Positions 36,710 to 46,894 are shown, counted from the first letter of the stretch. The stretch: DNA of 64,000 bases from Prorocentrum cordatum (GCA_963575745.1 CAUYUJ010005780.1:60001-124000), one strand, 5' to 3'. Numbers and translations: made by a program. Notes: generated from the sequence alone by a model not told the origin.

Positions 36710-37300
36710 GCTAGCGCTTCAAACAATTTATTCCTTGGTTTAAGCGCGGAGCCGTCCGAAGAGAACTTGCCCACGAGGGCAGAGGCAAGATGGCCCGGGG
36801 ATCCTCGGACCAAGATTTCATGGGGCCGCGTCCGAGCCCAGCTAGGGCCCCGACAACGAAATCGGGCTCGATACGAAAACCCGCGGCCAGCGGGTAACTA
36901 TTCGGGCTGGTTGAACTCTCAATTTCTTCTGCCATGGAAATCTGTTGCCTATGATTCTCGGTGATGGGGGCATCTCAGAAGACGGTGGAGTAGGTCATCC
37001 GGGGCTGCGCCGCAAAGACATTCTCCTGTGTGCACATCGCGCCCCGCCGCTCCGAGTCCACATGGCGTGGCGCAGGTCGGCCGTGAGGGCACTGCGCTCA
37101 GCTGCGGATAACCTGGCGCGCCTCAAACATTCATTCCTGGGCCACCTCGCAGTTCAACTTGGCCCCGTCGGGGCCCATCTTCGCAGCTGCTGCTCTGGTC
37201 TAGCCTGCCATCCATGGAGCGCCCGAGGGAGTCCTGGAGGAGGCTGGGCGAGGTACTGGCGAGTATGCACCGGTTACCTGTTGGGCCTTGAACGACGAAA
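36710..37300 (-). pseudogene. LINE-5 region between RT and RNase H
   Basis: Frames are broken and no motif is secure. From its place between RT and RNase H it should encode the RT thumb/connection region. Confidence 0.5.
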
Positions 37301-37707
37301 GGGGGGAGGAAGGACCGCTGGATCCGCTTGAGGGCGGGGTAGGCTGTTCACATCGGTCCACGGCAACTGCTCCACGCTGTGGGCGGTCGCGCAAGCACCG
37401 CGTCCGCCATCTGCCTCAAGCGCGGCAAGTTGAAACCAGGTGTTGCGGCGCCTGTGGCCGCGTGCCAGACGAGCTGACTCCAGAGACGCACTGGGGCCAC
37501 TGCAGCCCCCCAGCAGGGGCCCCCCAAGAAGCAAAGCGAAATGCTTCTGGAACGAGTGGTGGCCCATGGGCCCGCGATCTTGAGATATAGCGGCTGCGAC
37601 CTGCGAAGCCCCGCGGTATCGATCCCCGCGACCTCCGACCCGTGGAAGTGCGCCTGCCCTAGACCTGTATTGTTGATCTTCATGTTAGCGATCTGGCAAT
37701 GCAAATC

Positions 37708-37785
<78 letters not shown>

Positions 37786-38470
37786 ATAGCGGCTAACAGC
37801 TGGAAGCATGCGTCGAGCAGCTGCTGCGCAAGCCGCTTCTTGCGCGCGCGAAAAAATACAACATGACGTCCCCGATGCGGAGACTGAGCTGGATGCCTGG
37901 ATGTGCTGTCAGCCACGACTGAAGAGGTCGCTTGTACTATAATGTACTAAGTACGTTGCAAGCCCGCATCCTGCTGGCACGCCTTTCCCCGGGAAGCCGC
38001 GATGCTGGATTAACTGACTAAGCGTGAGGTACCTGCTGGGTTGATGCTGGTTTAGTATGACTGATCGCACCGCGGCGTTAAAGTTGCTGCTGCTGGCTCG
38101 CTGCTGAAGCTCCTCTCTGCTGGTGTGCTCGTAATAGTTAGACATATCCCATAATACTGACGCCGTATGTAGTTTCTCATCTGCTCGGCAACCTTGCTCT
38201 GCAAGAAGGGATTGCTGAAAAAACGAGCTCTAGAATACTGCGGTCTGACTGGTGCGCCAGGAAGCTGCGCGGGTTGTCTCGTTCCCACCTTCTGTTCTCA
38301 GATTGCCAACTTTGCCCCGGCGCGGCATGCCCCCGGAAGAAGACCGATGCCCCCCGCAAGCTGGCCCGCCAGCGGCCTTCAGCTCGGGAATGAGATTCGT
38401 AATGGTGGCCAGAATGTGGGAGGGCATCGTGCCGAGCTGCTCGATGCGCGACAGTAAGTCAATCAAGATC
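37300..38470 (-). pseudogene. LINE-5 reverse transcriptase, split by T76
   Basis: RT motifs lie in successive frames. The finger segment is LIDLLSRIEQLGTMPSHILATITNLIPEL (38.38-38.47 kb; key residues L-x-R-I-E-x-x-G and L-I-P). Motif A is VLWDMSNYYEH with the catalytic Asp codon at 38146-38148. Motif B is HRGFPGKGVPAGCGLATYLV near 37.94-38.0 kb. The place of motif C reads LRIGDVMLY (37868-37873 for Gly-Asp), where YxDD is expected, so one catalytic Asp is gone. Coding sequence continues in ARKKRLAQQLLDACFQLLAA, is cut by the T76 tract at 37709-37784, and resumes with DLHCQIANMKINNTG. Confidence 0.8.
37709..37784. repeat. T76 homopolymer (A76 on the LINE strand)
   Basis: An uninterrupted run of 76 T lies inside the LINE-5 RT reading frame, a few tens of codons after the motif C position. 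On the element's coding strand it is poly(A). The flanking RT sequence appears continuous across it, so it is either a tail-only insertion or a huge expansion of a short A run. Confidence 0.97.
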
Positions 38471-39480
38471 TGCAGCTGCTCGTCTGTCAGCAGCTCGAAA
38501 TGCCCGGGAACTCCGCCCCAAGTTTGACAAGTTTGATGACTGAATGTCCTTGTGGCTTTCCTGAAAATGGCGGGCGTGATACTTGGCAGCCTGGGCGCCG
38601 CTTCAGGGCTCCCTGGGGTTCTGGGGGGGGGGGGGGGGGGGGGGGATCTTGGGCGCTCCAGGGCCCCGACAGTCTGTCAACTTCGCCCTCCAGGAGCTTG
38701 CTGGGCCTGCCGCGCCAGCGGCCGTCTGTGGCCATGACCTCCTGGGGCTGCCAGGTGGTGTTGTCCTTGGGCCGCGGATGGGCCCGCCCACTCCTTGGGC
38801 CATCTGTTCCGTGGCCCACTGTTTCCATGAGGCCGAGGCTTGGAGTTTTCCCCGAGAGCGCCCCTGATCGTGGAGGGCGGTTGCCCCCCCTGCAACTCCG
38901 AGAAGATCTGGGAGGCGCGCTGGCGAGATGCCTCGATGCCGTCGCGCCTGGCGTCCAGCAAGAGGGCGTCCAGAAAGCGGCGACGCTTGGCGAGCAGGGC
39001 CTCCAGCTCCTGCGTTGTCTGAAACTCCCGCGGTGCATCCTGCAAGTCGGACTGTGCATCTCGCAAGGATGAGGACACTCCACTGCGTAAGGCACGCTGC
39101 GCATCAATCACCCTGTTGCTGAGACGCCGTAGCGGCCTCGTGTATGACTGCCAACCTGCGCGATGCTTCGACTCTGCTGTTCTGGCTGAATTCCGAGCGA
39201 CCCTGGGCGGCTGGAAGTGCCGCCCCCGACTTCTGAGCGGGGTGTTTGTTTGCTGGGTGAGCGAGGCTTCGAGGTCCAGGGCGAGCGCGGCAAAGGCTGC
39301 GATTGAGGCTTGTATATTCAGATGCTCTGCTACTGCTGGTTCTGAAATAGTCTGCTGAAGCTGCTGTGCTGCTGCGGCTGCGCGGTTCCACTCGTGGGGC
39401 TCCTTGGAGGGTCCATGGGGGCGCCCGGCGGGGATCTGCTGGGGCTTGGCCAACCCGGGGGTGAGATGATCCTGGCCCAT
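38471..39480 (-). pseudogene. LINE-5 EN-RT linker region
   Basis: The main frame is long and Ala/Arg/Gln-rich (EWNRAAAAAQQLQQT, LDLEASLTQQTN, EALLAKRRRFLDALLLDARR), with predicted helices typical of the linker before RT in these elements. A run of about 24 G at 38622-38645 breaks it near its RT-side end. Confidence 0.65.
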
Positions 39481-39996
39481 CGTGAACTGAGCGACGACGG
39501 GCCTGTGAGGCGAGAGCGGGTAGTTGGTCAAAACCTCGGCGCTGCTCGCAGATTCCCCCGAGACTCCGCCGGCGACGAAGTCATCCAGCTTCGAACAACT
39601 TTCCCTGGCGAAATAAGTGGGCCCAGGCGAGTGGATCAACTGAAAACCTCCTCGCTCCATCAGGCTGGTCCTCTTGATGGCTGAAGGCGGCGCGTTCAAA
39701 TCAACTGCGGCAGAGACTGGCGTGCTGCGGTGGCTCTGCATCCTCCCGATGGCTGCCGGCAACTAGAGATTGCACTGGATGGGGCCTCCTGGTTCCTCGA
39801 GGTAGGAGGGGGGCAATATCGAGGCCGAGTGCCCTGGGGGCTCGAAACTTACTTCTGCAATCCTGCCGGGGTGGCTGACAGGAGGGGGGGCCGCGGGTCG
39901 AAAACCCACGTCTAGACCAGCGCGGACAAGGATGGCCGTGCCAGACATCGGACAGTTAGAATCACTTTGGATCTTCGTGAGATAACGGCGTGCCAC
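39480..39996 (-). pseudogene. LINE-5 APE-type endonuclease
   Basis: The N-terminal frame reads GTAILVRAGLDVGFR and then RIAEVSFEPPGHS and SYLEEPGG. After a frame change near 39763 come VDLNAPPS (39688-39705, equivalent to GDxN), SCSKLDDF (39577-39594, normally LDYF) and LSPHRPV (39499-39513, the terminal S-x-H motif). These are the ordered motifs of an APE-like endonuclease that makes the target-site nick. The Gly of GDxN is Val and Tyr is Asp, which fits a decayed copy. Confidence 0.78.
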
Positions 39997-40023
39997 CCTG
40001 CTTTAGGGCGCCGCTGCTTGGCA

Positions 40024-41330
40024 TCAATGATGCGACCCCTGAGATGCGAGTCTCCTGACAGCACATCGCAGCGGAATTCTCGGAGACGACGATGCGAAGC
40101 TTTTGACAGCCTCCCAACAGCTGCCGTTCAACGTGACGATCTGCTTACTATAGCTAAGGCCGAGACGGATCTTTCCGCGGACCTGCTTCGGCTGCTTGCT
40201 TGAGCTTCTTCGCTGCTTGGTTCCCTTTGCCCCCTGCTTGACTGGCAACTTGGCTGGCTCTCTCGAAGGCTGCTGCGCTGTCTGTCTGGCCCCGCTTCTG
40301 AATCTGGTTCTGATCCATACTCTGTGCCTGCTGGGGCTCTGAGGAGGCTTCCGTTCCGGGGTACCCGAGGAGGCTGCTGGGGCTGGGGCTGCGGCGGGCG
40401 GACCCTCAACAGGAACAGGGATAAGTTGTCCTGGGATGGGCGGCTTGCCCGCGCCATCACCTGCTGGGCCAGTCTCCTGCTGAGGCTGCTGCTGCTGCTG
40501 CTGCTGTTGCTGCGGCGGCTGATGCTGGTCCGCCATCTCGAAACATGTTTCCAGGGCCTGAATCTGCACCTGGATATGGGGAGGAACTCCTGCGACTGGA
40601 CCGTTCTGGGGCTCTCCCATGAATCTCGAGACTTGCAAGAAGAAGGGCGAGGCCGGGGGGGGCGCCTGCTGCCGAGCCACTGCGCGAACTGCGACTGCCA
40701 GCTGGCCCTCCAGCTGCTCGAGCCCGGCGTTGGCGGCGGCCTTGTGCGCTTCCGCCGCCTCGACCATGCTGGCCAAGACGGTGATTCCCTCGATGTAGTG
40801 CTCGACCTGCTCGGTGTACTTCTGGACTTCGCCTTGGGCGGCGGAGACCTGATCGCGGAGAGACTGACACTGTTGCTCCAAGGGCTTGCGTTGGAGAGCC
40901 GATGACTTCGCCTGCTTGAGAGAAACAACGGCTGTGGCATAATTCTCCCCCCCCGTGCCTTCACGAACCTTCCAAACACTGACGAGATCCTGATGCATAG
41001 CGACGGGGTCCTCGACTTCGGCCTGCTTTGGGGAGGCGGCCTGAATGAACTCATCCTGGCCATTGACTTTGAAACGCGGCCAGCGGTTGCCTCGACCTCC
41101 TCCTGATCCTGAGCGCTCCCCGGCAGACTTACCACCTCTCCAGACTGCTGCTTCGCGGGCCTTTGAGGAGGATCTGACGTAGGCTGACCTGGCTTGGGGA
41201 AGATGGTGCCACACTGGGAGCAGAACTTGTTGTTGCGGTCCATGTAGGACCATCCCTTGCATCCCTGACGCGAGCAGCAAACACATTGACGGTAGCTCTT
41301 TGGAGGAGCCGTGGCCTGAAAGCTGCGCCA
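40024..41330 (-). pseudogene. LINE-5 gag-like ORF1 (zinc-ribbon, coiled coil, Gln-rich)
   Basis: Near the 5' end the frame gives YRQCVCCSRQGC followed 11 residues later by KFCSQCG, a CxxC...CxxC zinc-binding pair usual at the start of ORF1 in dinoflagellate-type LINEs. A frame change near 41.1 kb leads to a 200-residue helical part (LKQAKSSALQRKPLEQQCQS, LRDQVSAAQGEVQKYTEQVE) that is a good coiled-coil candidate. A poly-Gln run follows (CTG triplets at 40486-40512 on the plus strand), then a Pro-rich and basic tail. The likely role is binding the element RNA. A start codon upstream of the Cys pairs was not found. Confidence 0.7.
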
Positions 41331-41460
41331 AGGCTGCGCGAGGCGAGGACAATGGTAGCGGACGCCGCGGCCCGCCCGAGAGACTGAATCGTTGGATTGC
41401 TGAAGCTGGCAGCGCTGCCTGCCAGACTAGAGCGAGGTTGGGAAGTTCAGGAGCAGGCCC

Positions 41461-41482
41461 CTTGAGCGAAAATGGCAACGGG
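41461..41482 (-). other. Spliced-leader relic at the 5' end of LINE-5
   Basis: Read on the minus strand the segment is CCGTTGCCATTTTCGCTCAA plus flanking C and G. It matches the 22-nt dinoflagellate SL (core CCGTAGCCATTTTGGCTCAA) at 19 of 22 positions. The mismatches are position 1, where C stands for the D = A/G/T position, position 6 (A to T) and position 15 (G to C). It sits directly before the gag-like ORF1 and directly after the GGA microsatellite, exactly where a trans-spliced leader would be in a full-length retrocopy. Confidence 0.75.
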
Positions 41483-41483
41483 G

Positions 41484-41825
41484 GAGGAGGAGGAGGAGGA
41501 GGAGGAGGAGGAGGAGAAAGAGGAGGAGGAGGCGAAGTAGGCGGAGTAGGAAGAGTAGGAAGAGGAGGAGCAGGACAAGGATGATGATGAGGACGACGAC
41601 GAAGATGACGATGATGACGCTGGCGATGATGATGATGCTGATGCTGATGATGATGATGATGATGCTGATTATGCTGATGACGCTGATGATAAGCAAGAGG
41701 AGAAGGAGGAGGAGGAGGAGGAGGAGGAGGAAGAGAACAAGGAAGAGGAGAAGGAGGAAGGGGACGACGAGGAAAAGGAGGGGGAAGAGGAGGAGGAGGA
41801 GGAGGAGGACGAGGAGGGGGTCGAC
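41484..41825. repeat. (GGA)n / (GAT)n microsatellites
   Basis: GGA triplets (41484-41580), then GAT/GAC triplets (41580-41690), then GGA triplets again (41698-41820). They abut the SL relic of LINE-5. Confidence 0.95.
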
Positions 41826-42919
41826 GAGGACGTGGGCAGCTCACTCCTCTGCTGTTCAGGGCGCTCGAGAAAGCTTTTGGCTGCGCGTCTGCCAGTGTTC
41901 GCTCGGCCACGGCGGGCAGGCCGGCGGGCAGCCCGCGCGCCCCCTCACTCTCATCCTCAACTTCGGGCTGTATGGTACTATTTGTATGTTGGTCCATTTG
42001 GCGATGTCTTCGCTTACAGTGCTATGGCCTACACTTGGAATTGAATGTGTGGTCCTTCGCTAGTCGATGTTTCTCGCTTTCGCTATGCCTACGAACCGAA
42101 CACCTTACTGCGGTTTCGTATGGCTCAACGTCGGGGTGGGAATACACGTGGCACTCCTCGGACGTCTTGCGAGTGCCGCCGCGGCTCCAACTTCCGCGTT
42201 TCGAGCCAGTCGCAACTATCCATGCGGGGCGTCGCATGACCACATCAGGTTCACGATAGCAGAAAAATTCAAGGACGACCAGAAGACATGTGAACTGTGC
42301 AAGGGACCTTTGATCAATTTGCCGAGGTCGTATGAAAGAACGCCTTGCGTTCACCGTGCCAATGATATTCATCTTGTGAGACTCACCAAATTATGAAACA
42401 GCAGATGATCCGAATGCAAACTTTTGCATGAACTCCCTGATTAAGCACGACTGGTCCAATAGCCACAACGACCCCCCCGCCTTACGCTACACTGAACACT
42501 CCGCTTGGAGCACGTTGCCAGACTACTCTGGTATCAAGGTATCGCGCATGTTTTTTGGTTTCTCTTCGCTCTGACACGGGAATCCAAGAAGAACGTGGCC
42601 GTACCTGTCTCCTTTAGAGAACTGGGTCGGCAATTCTGGGGCGGCGTTCGGTCTACAATCTCCTCCTCCTACCCTCCCTCCACCTGTTCTGCTGTTCTTC
42701 ATTATCTCCCTCGACCTCTCCCTTCTCGTCTACAGATTCCTGCTCTGTCTGCCTCTCTGCCGCCGTCCGCCTGTCTGTGTCCGCCCGTCAGACCATCCGA
42801 CAGTCGGTGCGTCCGTTTGGCTCTGCGTCCCCGTAGCTCTGCCCCAGCATATGGCTGCAGTTATCATGCAGCACATGGGGGCATATTGCGCTTTGTTTGT
42901 TTGGTTTTCCTCTCACTTG

Positions 42920-42950
<31 letters not shown>

Positions 42951-43290
42951 CCTTCTCAAAGGCATCTCTGCTTCCATCTCTCCACCTCCCTCGCCCGCCT
43001 CGCCCACCTCCTCCCTCCTGTCATTGATCTACTCCCCGTCCTGCTCCTCCTCTCACCTTCTCCTTCCCCCAGCTGGTCTCGGAGGCGCAGGGGCCTCTGG
43101 AGGTGCAGCTGCGCGGATCGGCTCAACACCTCGTGCTCCCCCCAAGCCTTCAACTGGCAACACAAGCCACGCTTCGAAACGACTCTGGCCGCACAACGAA
43201 TCACAACGACTGGGTATGTTCTGTACGTGTTCCTCTGCTGCGAATATATGAGGTGGGGATCGTCCAGCATTGGTGTGTATTCGTCAATAT
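41826..43290. other. No confident gene
   Basis: A plus-strand frame near 42240-42396 reads RFTIAEKFKDDQKTCELCKG and looks protein-like but is unrecognised and short. A CT dinucleotide run lies at 42922-42951. Confidence 0.35.
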
Positions 43291-43294
43291 ATAT

Positions 43295-43540
43295 ATATAG
43301 TTGTTCACATCCATCCATACATCCATGCGTCCATGCGTCCATCCATCCATCCATCCATTCATCCATCCATCCATCCATCCATCCATCCACACAGACACAC
43401 ATATATACATATATGCATACATACGCACACCTACATACATGCATACATACATGCATACACACATACATGCATACATACACATATATATATATATGTATAT
43501 CTATACCCATATATATATATATATATATACACATGCATCA
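43295..43540. repeat. (CATC)n, (ATAC)n and (AT)n microsatellites
   Basis: CATC tetranucleotides (43305-43392) pass into ATAC/ATGC repeats (43395-43480) and AT runs (43478-43530). Confidence 0.95.
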
Positions 43541-43542
43541 GA

Positions 43543-43860
43543 GTCTAGGAGCCGAACGGTCATTCATTGTCCCTGGGTGTGTGGCTGAAGTGCGGATCCG
43601 TGATGAGGATTTTGCTTGTTGTTGTTGTCGTCGTCCCCACCGCGACCCGGCCCGCGACCCACCCGCGACCCAACAACGACCCACCCGCGACCCACCCCGC
43701 GACCCAACAGCGACCCACCCGCGACCCACCCCGCGACCCGCTCGCGACCCACCCGCGACCCGGCCCGCGACCCACCCGCGACCCTGCCCGCGACCCACCC
43801 CCGACCCACCGTCGACCCACCTGCAACCCACCTGCGATCCGATCCGCGACATTGTTTTAA
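43543..43860 (+). repeat. Repeat G, copy 1: leader plus CCCGCGACCCA satellite
   Basis: The leader has AACGGTCATTCATTGTCCCT, GGGTGTGTGGCTGAA and TTGTTGTTGTCGTCG. It is followed by a 10-11-bp satellite, CCCGCGACCCA, about 20 units long (43640-43830). The same leader and satellite occur inverted at 60775-61015, inside LINE-3. Confidence 0.85.
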
Positions 43861-43984
43861 CAAGGAATCGGCGCCTGCGGCGGGCTCATTGTGTAGCTTG
43901 AAAGATATTGCGCCTGCGGGGGGCTTCTTCAAAGCCTCGCAAGCTGCCGACGTCCCCGCCGCCCCCGCACGCTGATCCCCAACT

Positions 43985-44100
43985 GCATCCATACATACAT
44001 ACTACATACGTACAAGCATATATATCTACATACATAAGCATCGCACATTCTACATAATACATACATACATACATACATACATACATACATACATACGCAA
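43985..44100. repeat. (ATAC)n microsatellite
   Basis: ATAC tetranucleotides, the longest pure stretch being at 44059-44096. Confidence 0.95.
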
Positions 44101-44101
44101 T

Positions 44102-44625
44102 GATCATACTAAGGCTGGAATTATGGGAATTCCCCAAAATTGTCTGGAACTAGAACTTCGAAGACTGGACCAAAACGGTGGCTGACTTTTTTTCGGACGC
44201 GAGACCGCTCCCAACAATCGGCGGACAAGAAACGCACGCCACTGAAAACCAGGCCCAGGGTTGGGCGGGTGGGGGCCCCGAAAAGTGCTTGAGGATAAAC
44301 ATTTGCAGAGCGCCCCACCCGCCCGAGTCGAACTCAACATCTTATTAATACACGTGCACGCTGCTTTCTCCCTTAATGATCATAGGAGGGCTGGAGTTCT
44401 GGGAATTCCTGAAGACCGCCTGCAACTAGAACTGCAAAGACTGGACCAGAGCGGTGGCTGACTCCTTTTCGGGCGCGAGACTGCTCCCACCCTGCTGTAT
44501 CGGATGACTTAAAAGGATCACGCTTGCCTGAACCTATATTTCACACACTCGGCGGAAAATGAAACCACGCCGCTGACAGAAAGACCCATCCGCGGCACGC
44601 GTTCGCAAAACTCGCATCCGACACA
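44102..44625 (+). repeat. Direct duplication, copies about 277 bp apart
   Basis: GATCATACTAAGGCTGGAAT (44102) and GATCATAGGAGGGCTGGAGT (44379) open two copies. They share GGGAATTCC, CAACTAGAACT, AGACTGGACCA, CGGTGGCTGACT and GCGCGAGAC. The copies go on to TCGGCGGACAAGAAACGCAC and TCGGCGGAAAATGAAACCAC. The second copy carries about 45 extra bases before this last block. Confidence 0.85.
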
Positions 44626-45456
44626 TCTGACGTCAGCCCGTTACCGCCCCTGCGAGTCATCAGCGAGTTTAGAAACCATACTCAAGCAACGCGAGAGCGA
44701 CGCGCCCTACCCACTGAACTGAGCGGCCATGAGTACTTGACGCAACCTTCTGCGGACCCGAGCCTCGAGGCCTCCAACAACAAAAACGGGTGCAACGGGG
44801 CCTTGCTGGATCTGCCAGCCGGGGAGCGCAAAGTGGAGCCTGTTGAGTGAGTCATTCAGGGATTCTCACATCTGCTCATGCTCTACACTGGGGTTCAACT
44901 CGAGGGCTGACCAAAGAGGGTTCACCCAGAGACACTCGAAACTTGCGCCAACTACGCTCTACTGGATGCCCGACTGGCCGGCGTCGAGGATGACTGCCTC
45001 AAAAACGATCGCACGGAACATGCCATCCAGGTCGGGCCTCCTGAGGCTTCCTGGGGGCCTGTGGTACACACATCGCAAGGTGTGGCAACCCCGCTTGCGC
45101 TCGAGTGCGACCCCGCCATTGCACTTCACTCCCAGCAGCTATCCTCCTCCTCCTCCTCCTCCTCCTCTTCTCGTCCTTCTCTTTCCGTCCACACCTAGTG
45201 ATACATATCGGCCGGTGGGAATCGTGCTTGAACTTCTCTCATTAATCGCTTCGCTCATTCCGCCAGTCCATCCGCGCCAGCTTCCCCTTATCCATATCCG
45301 ATCCCACCGTCATGGTGTCTTCCTGCTCCAAAGCGACCTTTCATTTTTTGTATGGGCCTTGGCACACACGTGCCACTTGCATACGTATATATATATATAT
45401 ATATATATCACTCACTCACTCACCAAAATGTCCAAAGGTCCAAACATCAGGTATTA
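44626..45456. other. No gene seen; (TCC)n and (AT)n runs
   Basis: TCC triplets lie at 45143-45172, (AT)n at 45386-45408 and (CACT)n at 45409-45422. The longest frame (44843-45457, plus) reads through these simple repeats and has no domain. Confidence 0.45.
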
Positions 45457-45506
45457 GTTGAAATACGCTGAGACCCTAGACGGTGCTCGCCACTTTGGCG
45501 TCTCAT

Positions 45507-46100
45507 TTAGGCACCGCGCAGCTCATGACTGTGAGCAGTGCGGCACGGAAGCGGCGCACACACAGACCAGCTCACCGAGGGTGGCGACCCCGACCCCGAG
45601 CTTTCCCCTGGGGCCCTCGGCTTCGCCCCCCCCCCTAGCGGTGAGTAGGTTGGTGCGCGCTTCTGGGGGGGGCGAGAGGGGTGAGAGGGCGGCATGGGGG
45701 CACGAGCAGAGGAAGTACGAGCGGGCGCAGGAGTAGGGGGTCTACTCGCGGGAGTCTGAGACCTGGGACCCCGATCATCTAAAACAGCTGGCCTTTTCCT
45801 CTCGAGCCTATCTCGAGCAGGAGGTACGGAGCTGGAGCGGGTGGCGTCAGCCTCAGAAGTCGAAGTAGCTGCACTCTGTGCCGTGGGAGGTGGTGGTGTA
45901 CAGGTCGGCGGTCGTGCAATCCTAGTGTCCAAGCCACTGCATGCACCAGCTTGGGAATTCCCACTGAGAGCAAATCGAACCATAGCGTCGGAAGAGGCAT
46001 TCACAAACGGCAGTCGGGGGAGCACTTCTTCATGGGTGGAAGTCGCTTTGAGGCGCCGTATTGAGTAGCCGTGAATTTCCAGATCAGGGTCGTTTGTCAT
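45507..46100 (-). CDS. Hypothetical ORF downstream of gag-like ORF
   Basis: An ATG at 46100 opens 197 codons, starting MTNDPDLEIHGYSIRRLKAT and turning Pro/Ser/Arg-rich in its second half. The phrase PPPPTAQSAATSTS (near 45.87 kb) closely repeats PPPTAPSAATSTS in the LINE-1 linker near 49.35 kb, which ties this stretch to the same element family. The frame is also continuous with the RT frame further upstream, but the region in between is a shadow of the gag-like ORF. It could be the linker region of a rearranged second copy. Function unknown. Confidence 0.35.
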   Translation of the reverse strand: MTNDPDLEIHGYSIRRLKATSTHEEVLPRLPFVNASSDAMVRFALSGNSQAGACSGLDTRIARPPTCTPPPPTAQSAATSTSEADATRSSSVPPARDRLERKRPAVLDDRGPRSQTPASRPPTPAPARTSSARAPMPPSHPSRPPQKRAPTYSPLGGGAKPRAPGESSGSGSPPSVSWSVCAPLPCRTAHSHELRGA

Positions 46101-46111
46101 ACTGGTAGTCC

Positions 46112-46894
46112 TCACGCCTCGTCGTTCATCAACGCATCCATGTAGAGAGCCAGCTCGTCCTCCACGAAGCCCGCTGGGGCTGGTCCGAGACAGGCTGGCT
46201 TGTTCGCATTGTTGAGAGCGGCCATGATCGTCTGGCGGATGCTGGGGCCGCGGCAAGTGAACATGACCTTCGCCGAGCCGCTCTTGTACGCTTTCTCGAC
46301 CCTGCAGATCGGGAACATGTCCTGGGCCTGGAACGCATCGAGCTCGCTGATCTGCTGGAGCGCCGTAGTGAGCTCCTCCTTGCACTTCGCACCGATGTCC
46401 TGGCTGGCGAGAGTCTCGATCATCGCCATAGCTGCGCCTGGGGCAGGGGGGCCCTTTCCGTGATTGTCGCCTTCTTGGCGGATCATGCGTGCGTAGTTGC
46501 GGTTCTCCAACTCGATGGCCTCGACCAAGGTATCCTTGTCTTCCACTTTCACTGTCGTGACGATGCAGCCCTTGAGCTCGCGAACCTGCTTCGTGTTCTG
46601 GTACGTCGCACGGAGGGTGATGAGAAGCAGGTCTTTCATCTCCTGGGACATCGTCGGCGCCTGCTTCGACTTGAAGCCTGCTCCTCGGCGGCGCCGAACT
46701 CGAGCGAGGGTCACCTTCCTGGGGTCGAACTTCGGGTCCTCGTCCATTGCTCCGTCCTGACCCTTGCGTGGCTGGCTCCGTGAGCGTTCTGGCCTTCCGC
46801 GCGCTCCACCATTCCCAGACGCTGCTGAGGACTCCATGGGGGCACGCCAACCCGCTCGAGCTGGTGTCGGGACGCTCGCCGTGCCTGGTGCCAT
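46112..46894 (-). CDS. Gag-like (ORF1-type) protein, 260 aa, 3' of LINE-1 RT
   Basis: The ATG at 46894 gives an intact frame. A basic N-terminus (DPRKVTLARVRRRRGAGFKS) precedes helical segments with KDLLLITLRATYQNTKQVRE and then IETLASQDIGAKCKEELTTA. The C-terminal half has ICRVEKAYKSGSAKVMFTC and ends APAGFVEDELALYMDAL. This arrangement resembles the gag-like ORF1 that normally precedes the endonuclease in dinoflagellate LINEs and probably binds RNA. Here it lies after RT, with no spacer. Either it starts a second head-to-tail copy or this family has an unusual order. The RT frame runs open through the same DNA but as Arg/Ser/Gly-rich nonsense. Confidence 0.65.
   Translation of the reverse strand: MAPGTASVPTPARAGWRAPMESSAASGNGGARGRPERSRSQPRKGQDGAMDEDPKFDPRKVTLARVRRRRGAGFKSKQAPTMSQEMKDLLLITLRATYQNTKQVRELKGCIVTTVKVEDKDTLVEAIELENRNYARMIRQEGDNHGKGPPAPGAAMAMIETLASQDIGAKCKEELTTALQQISELDAFQAQDMFPICRVEKAYKSGSAKVMFTCRGPSIRQTIMAALNNANKPACLGPAPAGFVEDELALYMDALMNDEA

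Larger units (their letters stand above)
35560..41482 (-). mobile_element. LINE-5, full-length dead LINE with SL relic at its 5' end
   Basis: On the minus strand, from 41482 downwards, the order is: spliced-leader relic, gag-like ORF with zinc-knuckle pairs and coiled coil, APE-type endonuclease, linker, RT, RNase H and a terminal Cys motif. The length of about 5.9 kb and the domain order are as expected for a complete element. It is inactive: at least five frame changes, a T76 tract in RT, a TG microsatellite in RNase H, a poly-G run in the linker, and a mutated RT box. The 3' end is placed at about 35560 only because recognisable sequence fades there. Confidence 0.85.
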
